DNA of 64,000 bases, from contig DASWCZ010000054.1 of assembly GCA_036395755.1 (NCBI GenBank), positions 13,202-77,201 of the forward strand, in the 5' to 3' direction. The notes below the pieces were generated by a model, which had not been told where the DNA came from, searched no databases, and saw only the letters and a program-made list of their open reading frames with translations. This DNA is from Gp7-AA6 sp036395755 (GTDB lineage: Bacteria > Acidobacteriota > Thermoanaerobaculia > UBA5066 > Gp7-AA6). Below, piece by piece: positions 1 through 8,264 of the stretch. Positions within the stretch are counted from its first letter, which is position 1; the number at the start of each line of letters is the position of its first letter. The translations under genes and the position numbers were made by a program.

Positions 1-27
1 CAGCGAGACGTGAATCGAGGGTTCCAT
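1..27 (-). CDS. 5' end of a gene downstream of arsR (partial)
   Basis: Only the first nine codons are in the window: on the minus strand an ATG at 27-25 begins MEPSIHVSL and runs off the edge. The start is well supported by a strong Shine-Dalgarno sequence (AAGGAGG, about 33-40) six bases or so upstream. It lies 50 bp downstream of the arsR stop on the same strand, so it is probably the second gene of an ArsR-controlled operon. The N-terminus resembles the beginning of glyoxalase/bleomycin-resistance fold proteins, which include the arsenical lyase ArsI, but nine residues cannot decide this and no function is assigned. Confidence 0.6.
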
Positions 28-76
28 CGGTAACCTCCTTTTTTGGGATCTGACCCCTTCGGGATCAGGCCCCGTT

Positions 77-394
77 TCAAATCTCCTTCGAGACGGTCCG
101 GGCGAGCCGCTCCAGAGAGGGCTCGCTCCGTCGGTAGTACATCCAGCGGCCGCGCTTCTCGCGCCGGACGAGACCCGCGCGGCAGAGCGCGTCCATGTGG
201 TGAGAAACGACGGACTGCGAGACGCCGAGCGCCTCCTCGAGGTCGCAGGCGCAAAGTCCCTCCTCGTTCGCCCCGACGAGCGAGCAGCAGGACGCTCCCC
301 GCGCCTTCAGGAGCTCGAGGATCTGGAGCCGCTTCGGATCCGACAGCGCCTTGAACGCGAGCACCCGCTCTTCCTCGGTTCCATACTTAGTCAT
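77..394 (-). CDS. arsR: ArsR/SmtB-family metalloregulator, arsenite type
   Basis: A 105-residue winged-helix repressor. The recognition helix region reads ALGVSQSVVSHHMDAL (about 55-70) and is followed by the wing KRGRWMYYRRS. The helix before it carries GLCACDLEE (Cys48 and Cys50), the counterpart of the ELCVCDL As(III)-binding motif of classical ArsR; a vicinal Cys36-Cys37 pair may add ligands. Family knowledge: apo-ArsR binds its operator and releases DNA on binding arsenite or antimonite. The frame stays open to a TTG at 430, but the ATG at 394 is preferred because the palindromic operator-like sequence at 401-414 would otherwise lie inside the gene and because the protein then has the usual family length. 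It is followed after 50 bp by another gene on the same strand. Regulation is probably autogenous. Confidence 0.88.
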   Translation of the reverse strand: MTKYGTEEERVLAFKALSDPKRLQILELLKARGASCCSLVGANEEGLCACDLEEALGVSQSVVSHHMDALCRAGLVRREKRGRWMYYRRSEPSLERLARTVSKEI

Positions 395-400
395 ATTCAC

Positions 401-414
401 ATCTATAGATCTAT
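401..414. promoter_or_regulatory. Putative ArsR operator
   Basis: Two overlapping perfect palindromes, ATCTATAGAT (401-410) and ATAGATCTAT (405-414), sit just upstream of the preferred arsR start in a markedly AT-rich island. ArsR/SmtB proteins bind short AT-rich inverted repeats overlapping their own promoters, so this is the expected place and type of site. The assignment is inference from position and symmetry. Confidence 0.55.
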
Positions 415-457
415 TAAACGAAGAAGTCAAGCAACTTTTGAGTCCCGGGTTCTCTGC

Positions 458-913
458 TTAGCCCGGCCCGACCGTCGGCCGGTGGCCGTCGGTCTTGAAG
501 ACCGATTCGACCGTGTTCTCGATCTGTTCGTCGGGCAATCCCTTGTCCTTCAACTGGCCGGCCAGGATAGCCTCGTTCATGCAGACCCCGCACCCTGCCG
601 CGTGCTTGCTCGTGAAGCAGGTCAGGAGCGTCTTATGGCGGTGGAGCATGCTCTCCTGGCACTCGCAGAAGCAGTGGAGAAGGTCGAGCGTCGCCGGGTA
701 CTTCCGGGCGACCTCGTACGCTGGGCGGGCCTCCGCGTCGTAGATCCTCTTGTCTGCGAAGAGGGTCGGATCGAGAACCACGCCGCGCTCGACGCAGGCC
801 GTGCAGGAGTTGGTCGCAGGCGACGCCTTCTTCGCCGAGGTCTTCGGCGCGCCGGCGGCGGAGGTCGCGGCGACGGCGAGGATCGTGGCGACGGTCAGGA
901 GTCGAGATGGCAT
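458..913 (-). CDS. Secreted Cys-rich protein with PCYCGC-like motif
   Basis: A 151-residue protein with an N-terminal signal peptide (residues 1-21, Ala-rich, ending near AAGA). The mature part has eight cysteines: CTAC (37-40), HCFCEC (80-85), CF at 99 and CGVC (108-111). The pattern HCFCECQ...HRHKTLLTCF...CGVCMNEA matches the PCYCGC family of secreted or lipid-anchored proteins, whose conserved cysteines and histidines suggest metal or cofactor binding; the biochemical role of that family is not established. The ATG at 913 is the only good start. It lies 63 bp upstream of arsR on the same strand, but the operator-like sequence lies between them, so it may be a separate unit or a read-through partner in metal stress. 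Confidence 0.72.
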   Translation of the reverse strand: MPSRLLTVATILAVAATSAAGAPKTSAKKASPATNSCTACVERGVVLDPTLFADKRIYDAEARPAYEVARKYPATLDLLHCFCECQESMLHRHKTLLTCFTSKHAAGCGVCMNEAILAGQLKDKGLPDEQIENTVESVFKTDGHRPTVGPG

Positions 914-979
914 GAGGAACCTCCGGTCGCGCTAACCGGAGGGGGAGAGGCTTTGTTCCCGGAGAGCCGCGGCCCGGGA

Positions 980-1017
980 GATCCCTCGCTACGCTCGGGA
1001 TGACCGCTTCGCGGTCA
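980..1017. repeat. Half-copy of a dispersed palindromic element abutting the korB stop
   Basis: The sequence GATCCCTCGCTACGCTCGGGATGAC (about 980-1004) resembles the right half of the two full palindromic elements at 8179-8255 and 36149-36243. It runs into a perfect hairpin, TGACCGC-TTC-GCGGTCA (1001-1017), whose last three bases are the complement of the korB stop codon. It may act as a 3' stem-loop for the korAB transcript. Confidence 0.55.
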
Positions 1018-2058
1018 CTTGAGTTCCTCCATCATCTGGTCGAGCGATTCCTTCGGCGGTCGCACTTTCTTGTCGGGCATGACCGCCAGCGGCTGCTCTG
1101 GGAGCTGGAGCAGTGACAGAAAGTCCTTCTTGGACGGCTCGACGTAGATCAAGCCCGTCAAGAACTCCTGCTTCTGCTGCCCGTCGTAGAGCAGTCCCAG
1201 GGCTGCCATCCGGTCCGTGGCGTCGTAGTCCTCCCGGAGCTTGCGCAGGCGGATGTGCGAGCCGTCGTGCAGGACGACGTCCTGCGTCGTGCCGGGGTCG
1301 TAATCGACCTGGATCTCCTCGAAGAACGGAACGAAGCCGATCTCCTGGATCGGGATCTCGTGGTCCTTCGCCCACTTGTACGACTTGGTCGAGTCCTCGT
1401 GGTTGTTGAACGTCACGCAGGGCGAGATGACGTCTAGGAGCGCGGTCCCGCGATGCGCGATGGCCCCCTTGATGAGCGCGAGGAGCTGCTTCATGTCTCC
1501 GGAGAACGATCGGGCGACGTAACCGCAGCCGAGCTCGATCGCCAGCGCGCAGAGGTCCATCGCCGGAAGATCGTTGACGACGCCGGTCTTCAACCTGGAG
1601 CCGAGGTCCGCCGTCGCGGAGAACTGACCCTTCGTCAACCCGTACACGCCGTTGTTCTCGACGATGTAGATCATCGGGAGGTTTCGCCGCAGCAGGTGCA
1701 CGAACTGGCCGGCGCCGATGGAAGCCGTGTCGCCGTCCCCGGAGACGCCGATGTAGAGGAGGTTCGGGTTGGCGAGGGACGAGCCGGTGGCGATCGACGG
1801 CATCCGTCCGTGCACCGCGTTGAATCCGTGGCCCTTGTCGACGAAATACGCCGTCGTTTTCGAGGAACAGCCGATGCCGGACATCTTCGCGACCCGGTGC
1901 GGGTCGACCCCCATCTCGTAGAACGCCTGGGTGATCTGGCGCGTGATGACGTCGTGGCCGCAGCCGACGCAGAGCGTCGATTTCAGGCCGCCGTACTCCT
2001 TGACGGTCAGGCCCCGCCGGTTCGTGGGGACGGCTTTCGGTTCGGCGACGGAGGACAT
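1015..2058 (-). CDS. korB: 2-oxoacid:ferredoxin oxidoreductase, beta subunit
   Basis: A 347-residue subunit that binds thiamine diphosphate and carries an Fe-S cluster; with KorA it oxidatively decarboxylates a 2-oxoacid (probably 2-oxoglutarate) with CoA and reduces ferredoxin in the cytoplasm. Visible motifs are CVGCGH (Cys30, Cys33), GIGCSS (Cys64), the ThDP motif GDGD at 107-110 followed by ENN (134-136), and a later ISPC cysteine; CxxC plus distal Cys residues hold the [4Fe-4S] cluster in this family. The order alpha/gamma fusion then beta and the sequence style fit the KorAB type rather than pyruvate oxidoreductases, but substrate is inferred. The start ATG overlaps the korA stop by one base, so the two are translationally coupled. 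Confidence 0.93.
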   Translation of the reverse strand: MSSVAEPKAVPTNRRGLTVKEYGGLKSTLCVGCGHDVITRQITQAFYEMGVDPHRVAKMSGIGCSSKTTAYFVDKGHGFNAVHGRMPSIATGSSLANPNLLYIGVSGDGDTASIGAGQFVHLLRRNLPMIYIVENNGVYGLTKGQFSATADLGSRLKTGVVNDLPAMDLCALAIELGCGYVARSFSGDMKQLLALIKGAIAHRGTALLDVISPCVTFNNHEDSTKSYKWAKDHEIPIQEIGFVPFFEEIQVDYDPGTTQDVVLHDGSHIRLRKLREDYDATDRMAALGLLYDGQQKQEFLTGLIYVEPSKKDFLSLLQLPEQPLAVMPDKKVRPPKESLDQMMEELK

Positions 2059-3911
2059 CAGTGCTTCTCCCCGGCTTCGACTCCCTCGACTACCGTTTCG
2101 GCGTCGAGGGGAAAGCCGTCGTAGTGCCGTATGGATCGGAGCTTCCCGCAGTCTTCGCGGACCTCAAGGGTCAGGAGCTCGTACATCTGGCGGTCCCGGT
2201 TCTGGTCGACGACGTAGACGCGCTCGTGCCGGGCGACGAACTCCGCGGCGTCCGGGGTGAACGGCAGCGCGCGCAGCCGGAAGTAATCGGTTTCCAGACC
2301 GCGCTTGCGGAGGATCACGCGGGCTTCCTCGACGGCGAAGTCCGAGGATCCGTACGCGATCAGGCCGACGGAGGAGCCGGAGCCGTTCGAGACGATCGGC
2401 CGCGGGACGTGCGCCTTCGCCGTCTCGAACTTGCGGGCCAGACGATCCATGTTGTTCTTGTAGTCGTCGGGACGCTCCGAGTAGGTCGCGCGCTCGGTGT
2501 GGCCCGACCCTCGTGTGAAATAGGCCGCGAGAGGATGATCGGTCAACCCCGGGAGCGTACGCCAGGGAATCCCGTCCCCGTCCACGTCCTTGTACCGTTC
2601 GAAGCCGCCGAAGCGCTTCACGTGTGCGTCGATCTCCTCGTTCGTCCGCAGGACCTTGCCCCGGTCGAAGGGTTTCTCCGGGTACGCGAAGGGGTCGCTC
2701 ATCCAGTTGTTCATCCCGAGGTCGAGGTCGCTCATCACGAAGACCGGGGTCTGGAAGCGCTCGGCCAGATTGAAGGCCTCCATCGCCATCTCGTAGCACT
2801 CCTGGACGCTCGCCGGGATCAGCAGGATGTGCCGCGCGTCGCCGTGCGACAGGTTGTACGTCGAGAAAATGTCTCCCTGCATGGTGCGCGTCGGCAGGCC
2901 GGTCGAGGGGCCCACGCGCTGGACGTCGAAGACGACCGCGGGAATCTCGGCGTAGTAGCCGAGGCCGGTGAATTCCGACATCAGCGAGATCCCGGGACCC
3001 GACGTCGTGGTCATCGCGCGGGCGCCTGCCCAACCGGCGCCGAGCACCATGCCGATCGCCGCGAGCTCGTCTTCCGCCTGCACGATCGCGAACGTGGGCT
3101 TCCCGGTTTCGGGGTCGAGCCGGAAGCGCCGGCAGTAGTCGGTGAACGATTCCGCGAGCGCGGACGAGGGCGTGATCGGGTACCAAGTTACCACGGTAAC
3201 ACCGGCCATCACGCAGCCGATCGCCGCCGCGGCGTTGCCGTCGATGATGATCTTGCCCTCCGTCGCGTTCATCCGCTCGAGGCGGAAGGGATCGGCCTTG
3301 GTCAGGTTCTTCTCCGCCCAGTCGAAGCCTCCGCGGATGGCGTTCCGGTTGATCTCGACCGCCTTTGCCTTGTTCTTGAACTGCTTCGCGACGGCGCGCT
3401 CCACTTCGGCCATCTCGATCCCGAGGAGCCACGCCGCGACGCCGACGTAGATCATGTTGACCGCGAGCCGCCGCAGCTTTCCGTCGTGGACGAGCTCGAG
3501 GACGAGCTTCTGGAACGGAACGGGGTAGAAGTGCACGTCGTTTCGGAGCCCGTCGAGCTTCAAGCTCTCCTCGTAGATCACGGCGGCGCCCGAGTGGACG
3601 GTCCGCACGTCTTCGTGGGCGGTCTCCGGGTTCATGCAGATGAGCACGCCGATGTCCCGGCGGCGCGCGATGAAGCCCTCCTTCGACGCGCGGATCGTGA
3701 ACCAGGTCGGCAGACCCTGGATGTTCGACGGGAACAGGTTTTTCCCCGAAACCGGGATCCCCATCTGAAAGATCGACCGCATCAGGATGTTGTTCGAGGA
3801 TTGACTGCCCGAGCCGTTGGCTGTCGCGACGTGAATCGAAAAATCGTTGACCACGGCGGGCCGGGCGGCAGTCGGAACAGGGGCTTTCTCTTCCAGGATC
3901 GCCGTGGACAT
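2058..3911 (-). CDS. korA: 2-oxoacid:ferredoxin oxidoreductase, fused gamma-alpha subunit
   Basis: A 617-residue subunit. Residues from about 40 to 190 form the gamma domain, with the start of the mature fold around SNNILMRSIFQMGIPV, and residues from about 225 onward form the alpha (pyrimidine-binding) domain, with GNAAAAIG, the hallmark WYPITPSSALAE and TTTSGPGISLM. It partners KorB in low-potential electron generation or the reductive/oxidative TCA step. The ATG at 3911 follows a good AGGAG site (3916-3920); the frame is open further upstream, antisense to the next gene, but that extension has no domain content. It is divergent from the S9 peptidase gene, with a 105-bp shared promoter region. 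Whether the substrate is strictly 2-oxoglutarate cannot be read from sequence. Confidence 0.93.
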   Translation of the reverse strand: MSTAILEEKAPVPTAARPAVVNDFSIHVATANGSGSQSSNNILMRSIFQMGIPVSGKNLFPSNIQGLPTWFTIRASKEGFIARRRDIGVLICMNPETAHEDVRTVHSGAAVIYEESLKLDGLRNDVHFYPVPFQKLVLELVHDGKLRRLAVNMIYVGVAAWLLGIEMAEVERAVAKQFKNKAKAVEINRNAIRGGFDWAEKNLTKADPFRLERMNATEGKIIIDGNAAAAIGCVMAGVTVVTWYPITPSSALAESFTDYCRRFRLDPETGKPTFAIVQAEDELAAIGMVLGAGWAGARAMTTTSGPGISLMSEFTGLGYYAEIPAVVFDVQRVGPSTGLPTRTMQGDIFSTYNLSHGDARHILLIPASVQECYEMAMEAFNLAERFQTPVFVMSDLDLGMNNWMSDPFAYPEKPFDRGKVLRTNEEIDAHVKRFGGFERYKDVDGDGIPWRTLPGLTDHPLAAYFTRGSGHTERATYSERPDDYKNNMDRLARKFETAKAHVPRPIVSNGSGSSVGLIAYGSSDFAVEEARVILRKRGLETDYFRLRALPFTPDAAEFVARHERVYVVDQNRDRQMYELLTLEVREDCGKLRSIRHYDGFPLDAETVVEGVEAGEKH

Positions 3912-4016
3912 CTTTCTCCTTTTTCCGATCGGGACGGTCCGCCGGAGCCGGAAATGATAGCAGAGCGAGGTGCTGGAATCGTCGAGTCCCGACCGTACAA
4001 TCCGCGTGGAGGAAGC

Positions 4017-6101
4017 ATGAGACGCACTTGCATTACGGTCCTTGCGGGGACGCTCGCGGTCGGCACTGCCGCGAGTGCGGCAGCGGCGGGAAGACCGCTC
4101 CGGTTCGAGGAGCTCGCGAAGGTCGAGCGCGTCGGCGGTTTCGACGTGTCCCCCGACGGAAAGTGGATCGCCTACGCTGTCGGGACCCCGGTCGTCCTCG
4201 AGAACCGCACACGCTCCGCGGTCTGGATCGCGGGGTCGAAGGGCAGCGCGCCGCGGCGCCTGACCTCGGGCGAAAAGCGCGATTCGGATCCGGTGTTCTC
4301 TCCCGACGGGCGGCGGGTCGCCTTTCTGTCCAACCGGGACGGTTCCTCGCAGGTCTGGCTGGTGGATCTCGCGGGAGGCGAGCCTTCGAAGGCGACGTCT
4401 TTTCCGACCGAAGTCAACGGCTTCAAGTGGTCGCCCGACGGCAAGTGGTTCCTGATCACGTCCGACGTCTTTCCCGACTGCACGGACGTCGCCTGCCTCG
4501 ACAGGCGGGGGAAGGAGCGCGGGAAGTCGGCGACCAAAGCGCGCGTTGCGCAACGCCTTCTCTTCCGGCACTGGGACTCGTGGAAGGAAGGGTTGCGAAC
4601 GCACGTCTGGAAGGTGCCCGTATCCGGCGGCGCCGGCGTGGACCTGACGCCCGGCGACCGGGATGCGCCGCCGTTCGACGTCGGTGGCGCGCTCGACTTC
4701 GACGTGTCGCCCGACGGCAGGGACTTCGTCTACGCCTCCAATGCGGATCCGGTCGAGGCGCTCTCGACGAACTCCGACCTCTGGCTCGTGCCGTTTGCCG
4801 GGGGGGCAAGCCCGAGAAACCTGACCGCCTCGAACCGCGCGTTCGACGGGACGCCCAGGTTCTCCCCGGACGGAAAGTGGATCGGTTATCGCTCGCAGAA
4901 GAAGCCCGAGTTCGAGTCCGACCTCTTCCGCCTCTCGGTCCTCGACCGGGCGAGCGGTACCTCGCGGGATCTCACCTCGGGCTTCGACGACTGGGTGGAC
5001 GACTTCCGGTGGGCGCCCGATTCGAAGTCGATCTACTTCATCGCGACGCGGAAGGGGCGCGGCGGGATCTATCGGATCGGCCTCGAAGGCGGCACCCCGA
5101 AGGAGATCTGGCGCGGAGGCACGCCGTCGCAGATCGCCGTCTCTCCCGGCGGGGCCGAACTCTTTGTGCAAGCGAGCACCCTCTCCCGTCCCGCCGAAAT
5201 TCTCGCCGTCCGCGCCTCCCCGGCGTCCGCGAGAACGGTCGTGCGCGCGAACGATGCCCTTCTGTCGCAGATCGAGCTCGGCTCTGTCTCGGAGCGGTGG
5301 ACGAAGTCGGCCGACGGCCGGGACCTGCATGCCTGGCTGGTCAAGCCGCCCGGATTCGATCCGTCGAAGAAGTATCCGGCGGTCTTCCTGATCCACGGCG
5401 GCCCGCAGGGCGCCTGGACCGACGGCTGGTCGTTCCGCTGGAATCCGCAGGTGTTCGCCGCCTACGGCTACGTCGTGTACGCGCCGAATCCGCGCGGCTC
5501 GACCGGCTACGGACAGGAGTTCGTGGACCAGATCAGCCGCGACTGGGGGGGCCGCGTTTACGACGACCTCATGCGTCAGGCGGACGACCTCGAGTCCCTT
5601 CCGTTCGTCGACCGCTCGAAGATCGGTGCGGCCGGCGCGTCGTACGGCGGCTACATGATCGCGTGGATCCTCGGCCACACCGATCGCTTCAAGGCGCTCG
5701 TCTGCCACGACGGGGTCGTCGAGACCCGCTCGATGGCGCTCGAGACCGAGGAGCTCTGGTTCCCGAAGTGGGAGTTCGGCGGCTGGCCCTGGGATTCGGA
5801 GCTCTATGAAAAGTGGAACCCGATGAGATTCATCCCCAACTTCAAGACGCCCACGCTCGTCGTGACGAGCGAAAAGGATTTCCGTGTGCCGTTCGGCCAG
5901 GGCCTGCAACTCTTCACGGCGCTCCAGGTGCGCGGCGTCCCGTCAAAGATCCTGACCTTCCCCGACGAGGGGCACTGGGTCTTGAAACCCGGCAACTCCC
6001 GCGTCTGGCACGCGGTCGTCATGGACTGGCTGTCCCGCTGGCTGGGCGGCGCGAAGCCGGACGAGGAAGCGCTCTCGGCGGTCTACAGCTCGACGAAATA
6101 G
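4017..6101 (+). CDS. Secreted S9-family prolyl oligopeptidase/acylaminoacyl peptidase-like enzyme
   Basis: A 694-residue protein with a signal peptide (1-24, ending in ASAAAAG), a WD40-like beta-propeller built from repeats of the form VSPDGKWIAY and FSPDGRRVAFLS (about 30-420), and a C-terminal alpha/beta hydrolase domain (about 440-694). The catalytic Ser542 sits in GASYGGY, with Asp621 in TSEKDFRVPF and His653 in DEGHWV, so the triad is complete. Enzymes of this family release dipeptides or acylated residues from short peptides in the periplasm. The ATG at 4017 is chosen for the GGAGG site at 4008-4012 and because the signal peptide begins there; the frame is open far upstream but antisense to korA. 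It is probably transcribed alone. Confidence 0.92.
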   Translation: MRRTCITVLAGTLAVGTAASAAAAGRPLRFEELAKVERVGGFDVSPDGKWIAYAVGTPVVLENRTRSAVWIAGSKGSAPRRLTSGEKRDSDPVFSPDGRRVAFLSNRDGSSQVWLVDLAGGEPSKATSFPTEVNGFKWSPDGKWFLITSDVFPDCTDVACLDRRGKERGKSATKARVAQRLLFRHWDSWKEGLRTHVWKVPVSGGAGVDLTPGDRDAPPFDVGGALDFDVSPDGRDFVYASNADPVEALSTNSDLWLVPFAGGASPRNLTASNRAFDGTPRFSPDGKWIGYRSQKKPEFESDLFRLSVLDRASGTSRDLTSGFDDWVDDFRWAPDSKSIYFIATRKGRGGIYRIGLEGGTPKEIWRGGTPSQIAVSPGGAELFVQASTLSRPAEILAVRASPASARTVVRANDALLSQIELGSVSERWTKSADGRDLHAWLVKPPGFDPSKKYPAVFLIHGGPQGAWTDGWSFRWNPQVFAAYGYVVYAPNPRGSTGYGQEFVDQISRDWGGRVYDDLMRQADDLESLPFVDRSKIGAAGASYGGYMIAWILGHTDRFKALVCHDGVVETRSMALETEELWFPKWEFGGWPWDSELYEKWNPMRFIPNFKTPTLVVTSEKDFRVPFGQGLQLFTALQVRGVPSKILTFPDEGHWVLKPGNSRVWHAVVMDWLSRWLGGAKPDEEALSAVYSSTK

Positions 6102-6125
6102 CCCGTTCCTACCGTTTCTCGGGGA

Positions 6126-7211
6126 CTACGAGTTGATGTCCTTGCCGGTCTCGAGCTTCTCGACCAATCCCTGGAGGTATTTCTTCTGCGGTTCCGGAGC
6201 GCGAGCCAGGGCCTGCTTCACGTTCCTGGCCGCGTCCTTGTACTTGCCCTCGGCCGACTGACCCCGCGCCAGCCCGACGTACACGAACCACACCGTCGGG
6301 TTCTTCTGCGCGTTCCGCTGAAAGATCTTCGTCGCCTCCGCCGTCTTCTTCTCGGTCAGAAGCTGCCGGCCGTAGTTGTGGAGCTGTAACGGATTGGCGA
6401 TGTCGAGCGCCTTCTTCATGATGGCGTCGGCTTCGGTCGTCTTCCCGGTCGCCCGGAGCAGGTTCGCCTTGGTGTCGAGGTTCTCGAACCGCTCCTCGTT
6501 CTGGATCGACGAGTCGGCCCACTTCAGCGCCTCCTCGTAGTTCGTCTTGTTCTCGACGCAATAGGTCGCAGCGTCGTTCCATCCGACCCAGCTGTACGCC
6601 TGGAGCCCGCGGAGCTCTCGCCGAAGGCTCGCGAGCGTCACCTCGGGGACGTTGACGGAGACTTTGAACGGCACCGCGAGCTTCTCCCACTTGAGGGTGA
6701 CGGCCACCGAGTCGGGCTGGAGCTCCTCGAAGTCGTACGTCAGGGACTCGTGCATGTCCACCGGGGTGGGCTTGACCGTCACGCGAAGGGCGTCCTCCTT
6801 CTCGTCGTAGGTGAAGCTGCCCCAGGAGGTCGAGTTCTTCGAGAAGATGACCGTCCAGGCGCCCTCGGTCGGAAGCATGTGGAGGCCGTAGGAGCCTCGG
6901 GCGAGCGCCTGCCCTTCCACCTTCACCGGGTCGGTGAATGTGATGACCGTGTTCTCGTTGGCCCCGGCCCGCCAGACCTTTCCGAAGGGCACGAGCTCTC
7001 CCCAGACCTTGCGGCCTCGGACCTGCGGCCGGTGGTAGTCGATCGTCACGCTCGTCAGGCCGAGCCGCTGCGAAACGGTTGCGCGCTGACTGGCGAGCGG
7101 CAGGTCGAGGACGAGGGACTGGTTCTGGTTCTGCGCCCTGGCCGAGGCGGCGGACAGAACCGAAGCGACGACGAGAGGGAATATGCGAACGAAGAATCGG
7201 GAACGTGTCAT
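6126..7211 (-). CDS. Secreted DUF2911 protein with C-terminal TPR-like repeats
   Basis: A 361-residue protein with a signal peptide (1-26, ending SARAQ). Residues about 40-185 match the DUF2911 fold (SVTIDYHRPQVRGRKVWGEL, WRAGANENTVITF, GSYGLHMLPTEGAWTVIFS), common in Bacteroidetes and acidobacterial secreted proteins and of unknown biochemical function. The C-terminal half (about 215-361) is helical with tetratricopeptide-like repeats, suggesting a protein-protein contact surface. The ATG at 7211 follows a strong AGGAGG site (7217-7222). It converges on the S9 peptidase gene with only 24 bp between them and is divergent from the metal-receptor gene at 7414. No specific function is assigned. 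Confidence 0.85.
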   Translation of the reverse strand: MTRSRFFVRIFPLVVASVLSAASARAQNQNQSLVLDLPLASQRATVSQRLGLTSVTIDYHRPQVRGRKVWGELVPFGKVWRAGANENTVITFTDPVKVEGQALARGSYGLHMLPTEGAWTVIFSKNSTSWGSFTYDEKEDALRVTVKPTPVDMHESLTYDFEELQPDSVAVTLKWEKLAVPFKVSVNVPEVTLASLRRELRGLQAYSWVGWNDAATYCVENKTNYEEALKWADSSIQNEERFENLDTKANLLRATGKTTEADAIMKKALDIANPLQLHNYGRQLLTEKKTAEATKIFQRNAQKNPTVWFVYVGLARGQSAEGKYKDAARNVKQALARAPEPQKKYLQGLVEKLETGKDINS

Positions 7212-7413
7212 TGCATCCTCCTGCCGGCGGGAGGTGCGCCGCCGGAAAAAAAGAAATCGCATGCTCGATCCGTAAGGTCTCGATTCTTCATACGGGAAGG
7301 TTCCGCCCCAGTTTGGAAATCGGGACGACGCCGGTCGTTCGGCGGACGAGGTTCCGTTCTCGCGGGAGAAGCGCCCGATCAGTCCGTCGGCACCCACCGG
7401 TAGACTGGTTTTC

Positions 7414-8187
7414 GTGGCTCCGCTCCGGATCGTTTCGCTCTGCCCGTCGATCACCGAGACCCTCGTGGCGATCGGCGGTCTGCCGCGTCTCGTGGCCGCG
7501 ACGCGGTACTGCGTCCGTCCGCAGGGGCTCCTCTGGGGCCTGCCGCGCATCGGCGGGACGAAGAATCCCGATCTCGCCCGGATCCGGGACCTCGCGCCAG
7601 ACCTGGTGTTCGCGAACCAGGAGGAGAACCGGCGGGAGGACGTTCTCTCGCTTCGGGAGGCGGGAATCGAAGTGGACGTCTCCTTTCCGCGCAAGGTCGC
7701 CGAAGTTCCCGAAGCGATCCGCGGCTGGGGCAGATTGCTTGGCGAAGAGGCGTCTGCCGAGGGGCTCGCCGCGCGGATCGAGACGGAGCTCGCGGCTCTC
7801 GAGTTCGCGCCGCCCCCGGGCACGTTCCATTACGCGTACTGGATCTGGAGGAATCCCTGGATGACGGTCTCCGGCGACACTTACGTTTCGGATCTTCTCT
7901 CGAAGGGCGGTGGCGTCAACGTCTTCGCCCGCGAGAACGACCGATATCCCGTCGCTCGACCGGAAGAGTCTCTGGCGCGCGGCGCGGGAGTCCATTTCTT
8001 TCCGAGCGAGCCGTACCCTTTCCGGGAGGAGAAGCACGGCGAAGAAGTGGCGAAGGTTTTCGGCGAACAGGCCCGGCGGCTCTTCGTCGCCGGCGACGAC
8101 CTCTCCTGGCACGGCTTCCGGACCCTGGAGGGCCTTCGCGCGGCGAAGAAACTGCGGGTGTACGCTTCCTCGACGCCGTCATTCTGA
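7414..8187 (+). CDS. BtuF-like helical-backbone metal receptor without signal peptide
   Basis: A 257-residue protein of the BtuF/FecB periplasmic-binding fold: it opens with IVSLCPSITETLVAIGG, continues with RIGGTKNPDLARIRDLAPDLV (in shorter stretches a family hallmark), and has the long helix joining two lobes. Related proteins bind vitamin B12, haem or iron chelates for ABC import. Unusually it begins directly at the binding fold, with no signal peptide or lipobox, and no ABC permease or ATPase gene is nearby, so a cytoplasmic cobalamin- or metal-binding role is possible. The GTG at 7414 is chosen because it precedes the conserved first strand. The stop codon lies inside a dispersed palindromic element (8179-8255), so the last three residues are contributed by that element. 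Confidence 0.78.
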   Translation: MAPLRIVSLCPSITETLVAIGGLPRLVAATRYCVRPQGLLWGLPRIGGTKNPDLARIRDLAPDLVFANQEENRREDVLSLREAGIEVDVSFPRKVAEVPEAIRGWGRLLGEEASAEGLAARIETELAALEFAPPPGTFHYAYWIWRNPWMTVSGDTYVSDLLSKGGGVNVFARENDRYPVARPEESLARGAGVHFFPSEPYPFREEKHGEEVAKVFGEQARRLFVAGDDLSWHGFRTLEGLRAAKKLRVYASSTPSF

Positions 8188-8255
8188 GGCGCGGAGCGCC
8201 GAAGAATCCCTCCGTTGCAAGGGATCCTTCGCCGCCTTCGGCGGCTCAGGATGAC
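8179..8255. repeat. Dispersed palindromic element (77 bp)
   Basis: An imperfect long inverted repeat: GTCATTCTGAG at 8179-8189 pairs with CTCAGGATGAC at 8245-8255, and each arm contains its own small hairpin (GGCGCGGAGCGCC and CGCCTTCGGCG), so the whole could fold as a cloverleaf-like structure. The middle carries GAAGAATCCC and GGGATCCTTC, again complementary. A closely related 95-bp copy is at 36149-36243 and a half-copy at 980-1004. It supplies the TGA stop of the gene at 7414-8187. It looks like a REP-type non-autonomous element rather than a gene. Confidence 0.75.
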
Positions 8256-8264
8256 AGGTCGGGT

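Noticed and set aside
2061..4016. Long plus-strand frame continuous with the S9 peptidase and antisense to korA
   Set aside because: The real start at 4017 has a ribosome site and signal peptide; the upstream part is the mirror of korA codons and has no domain.
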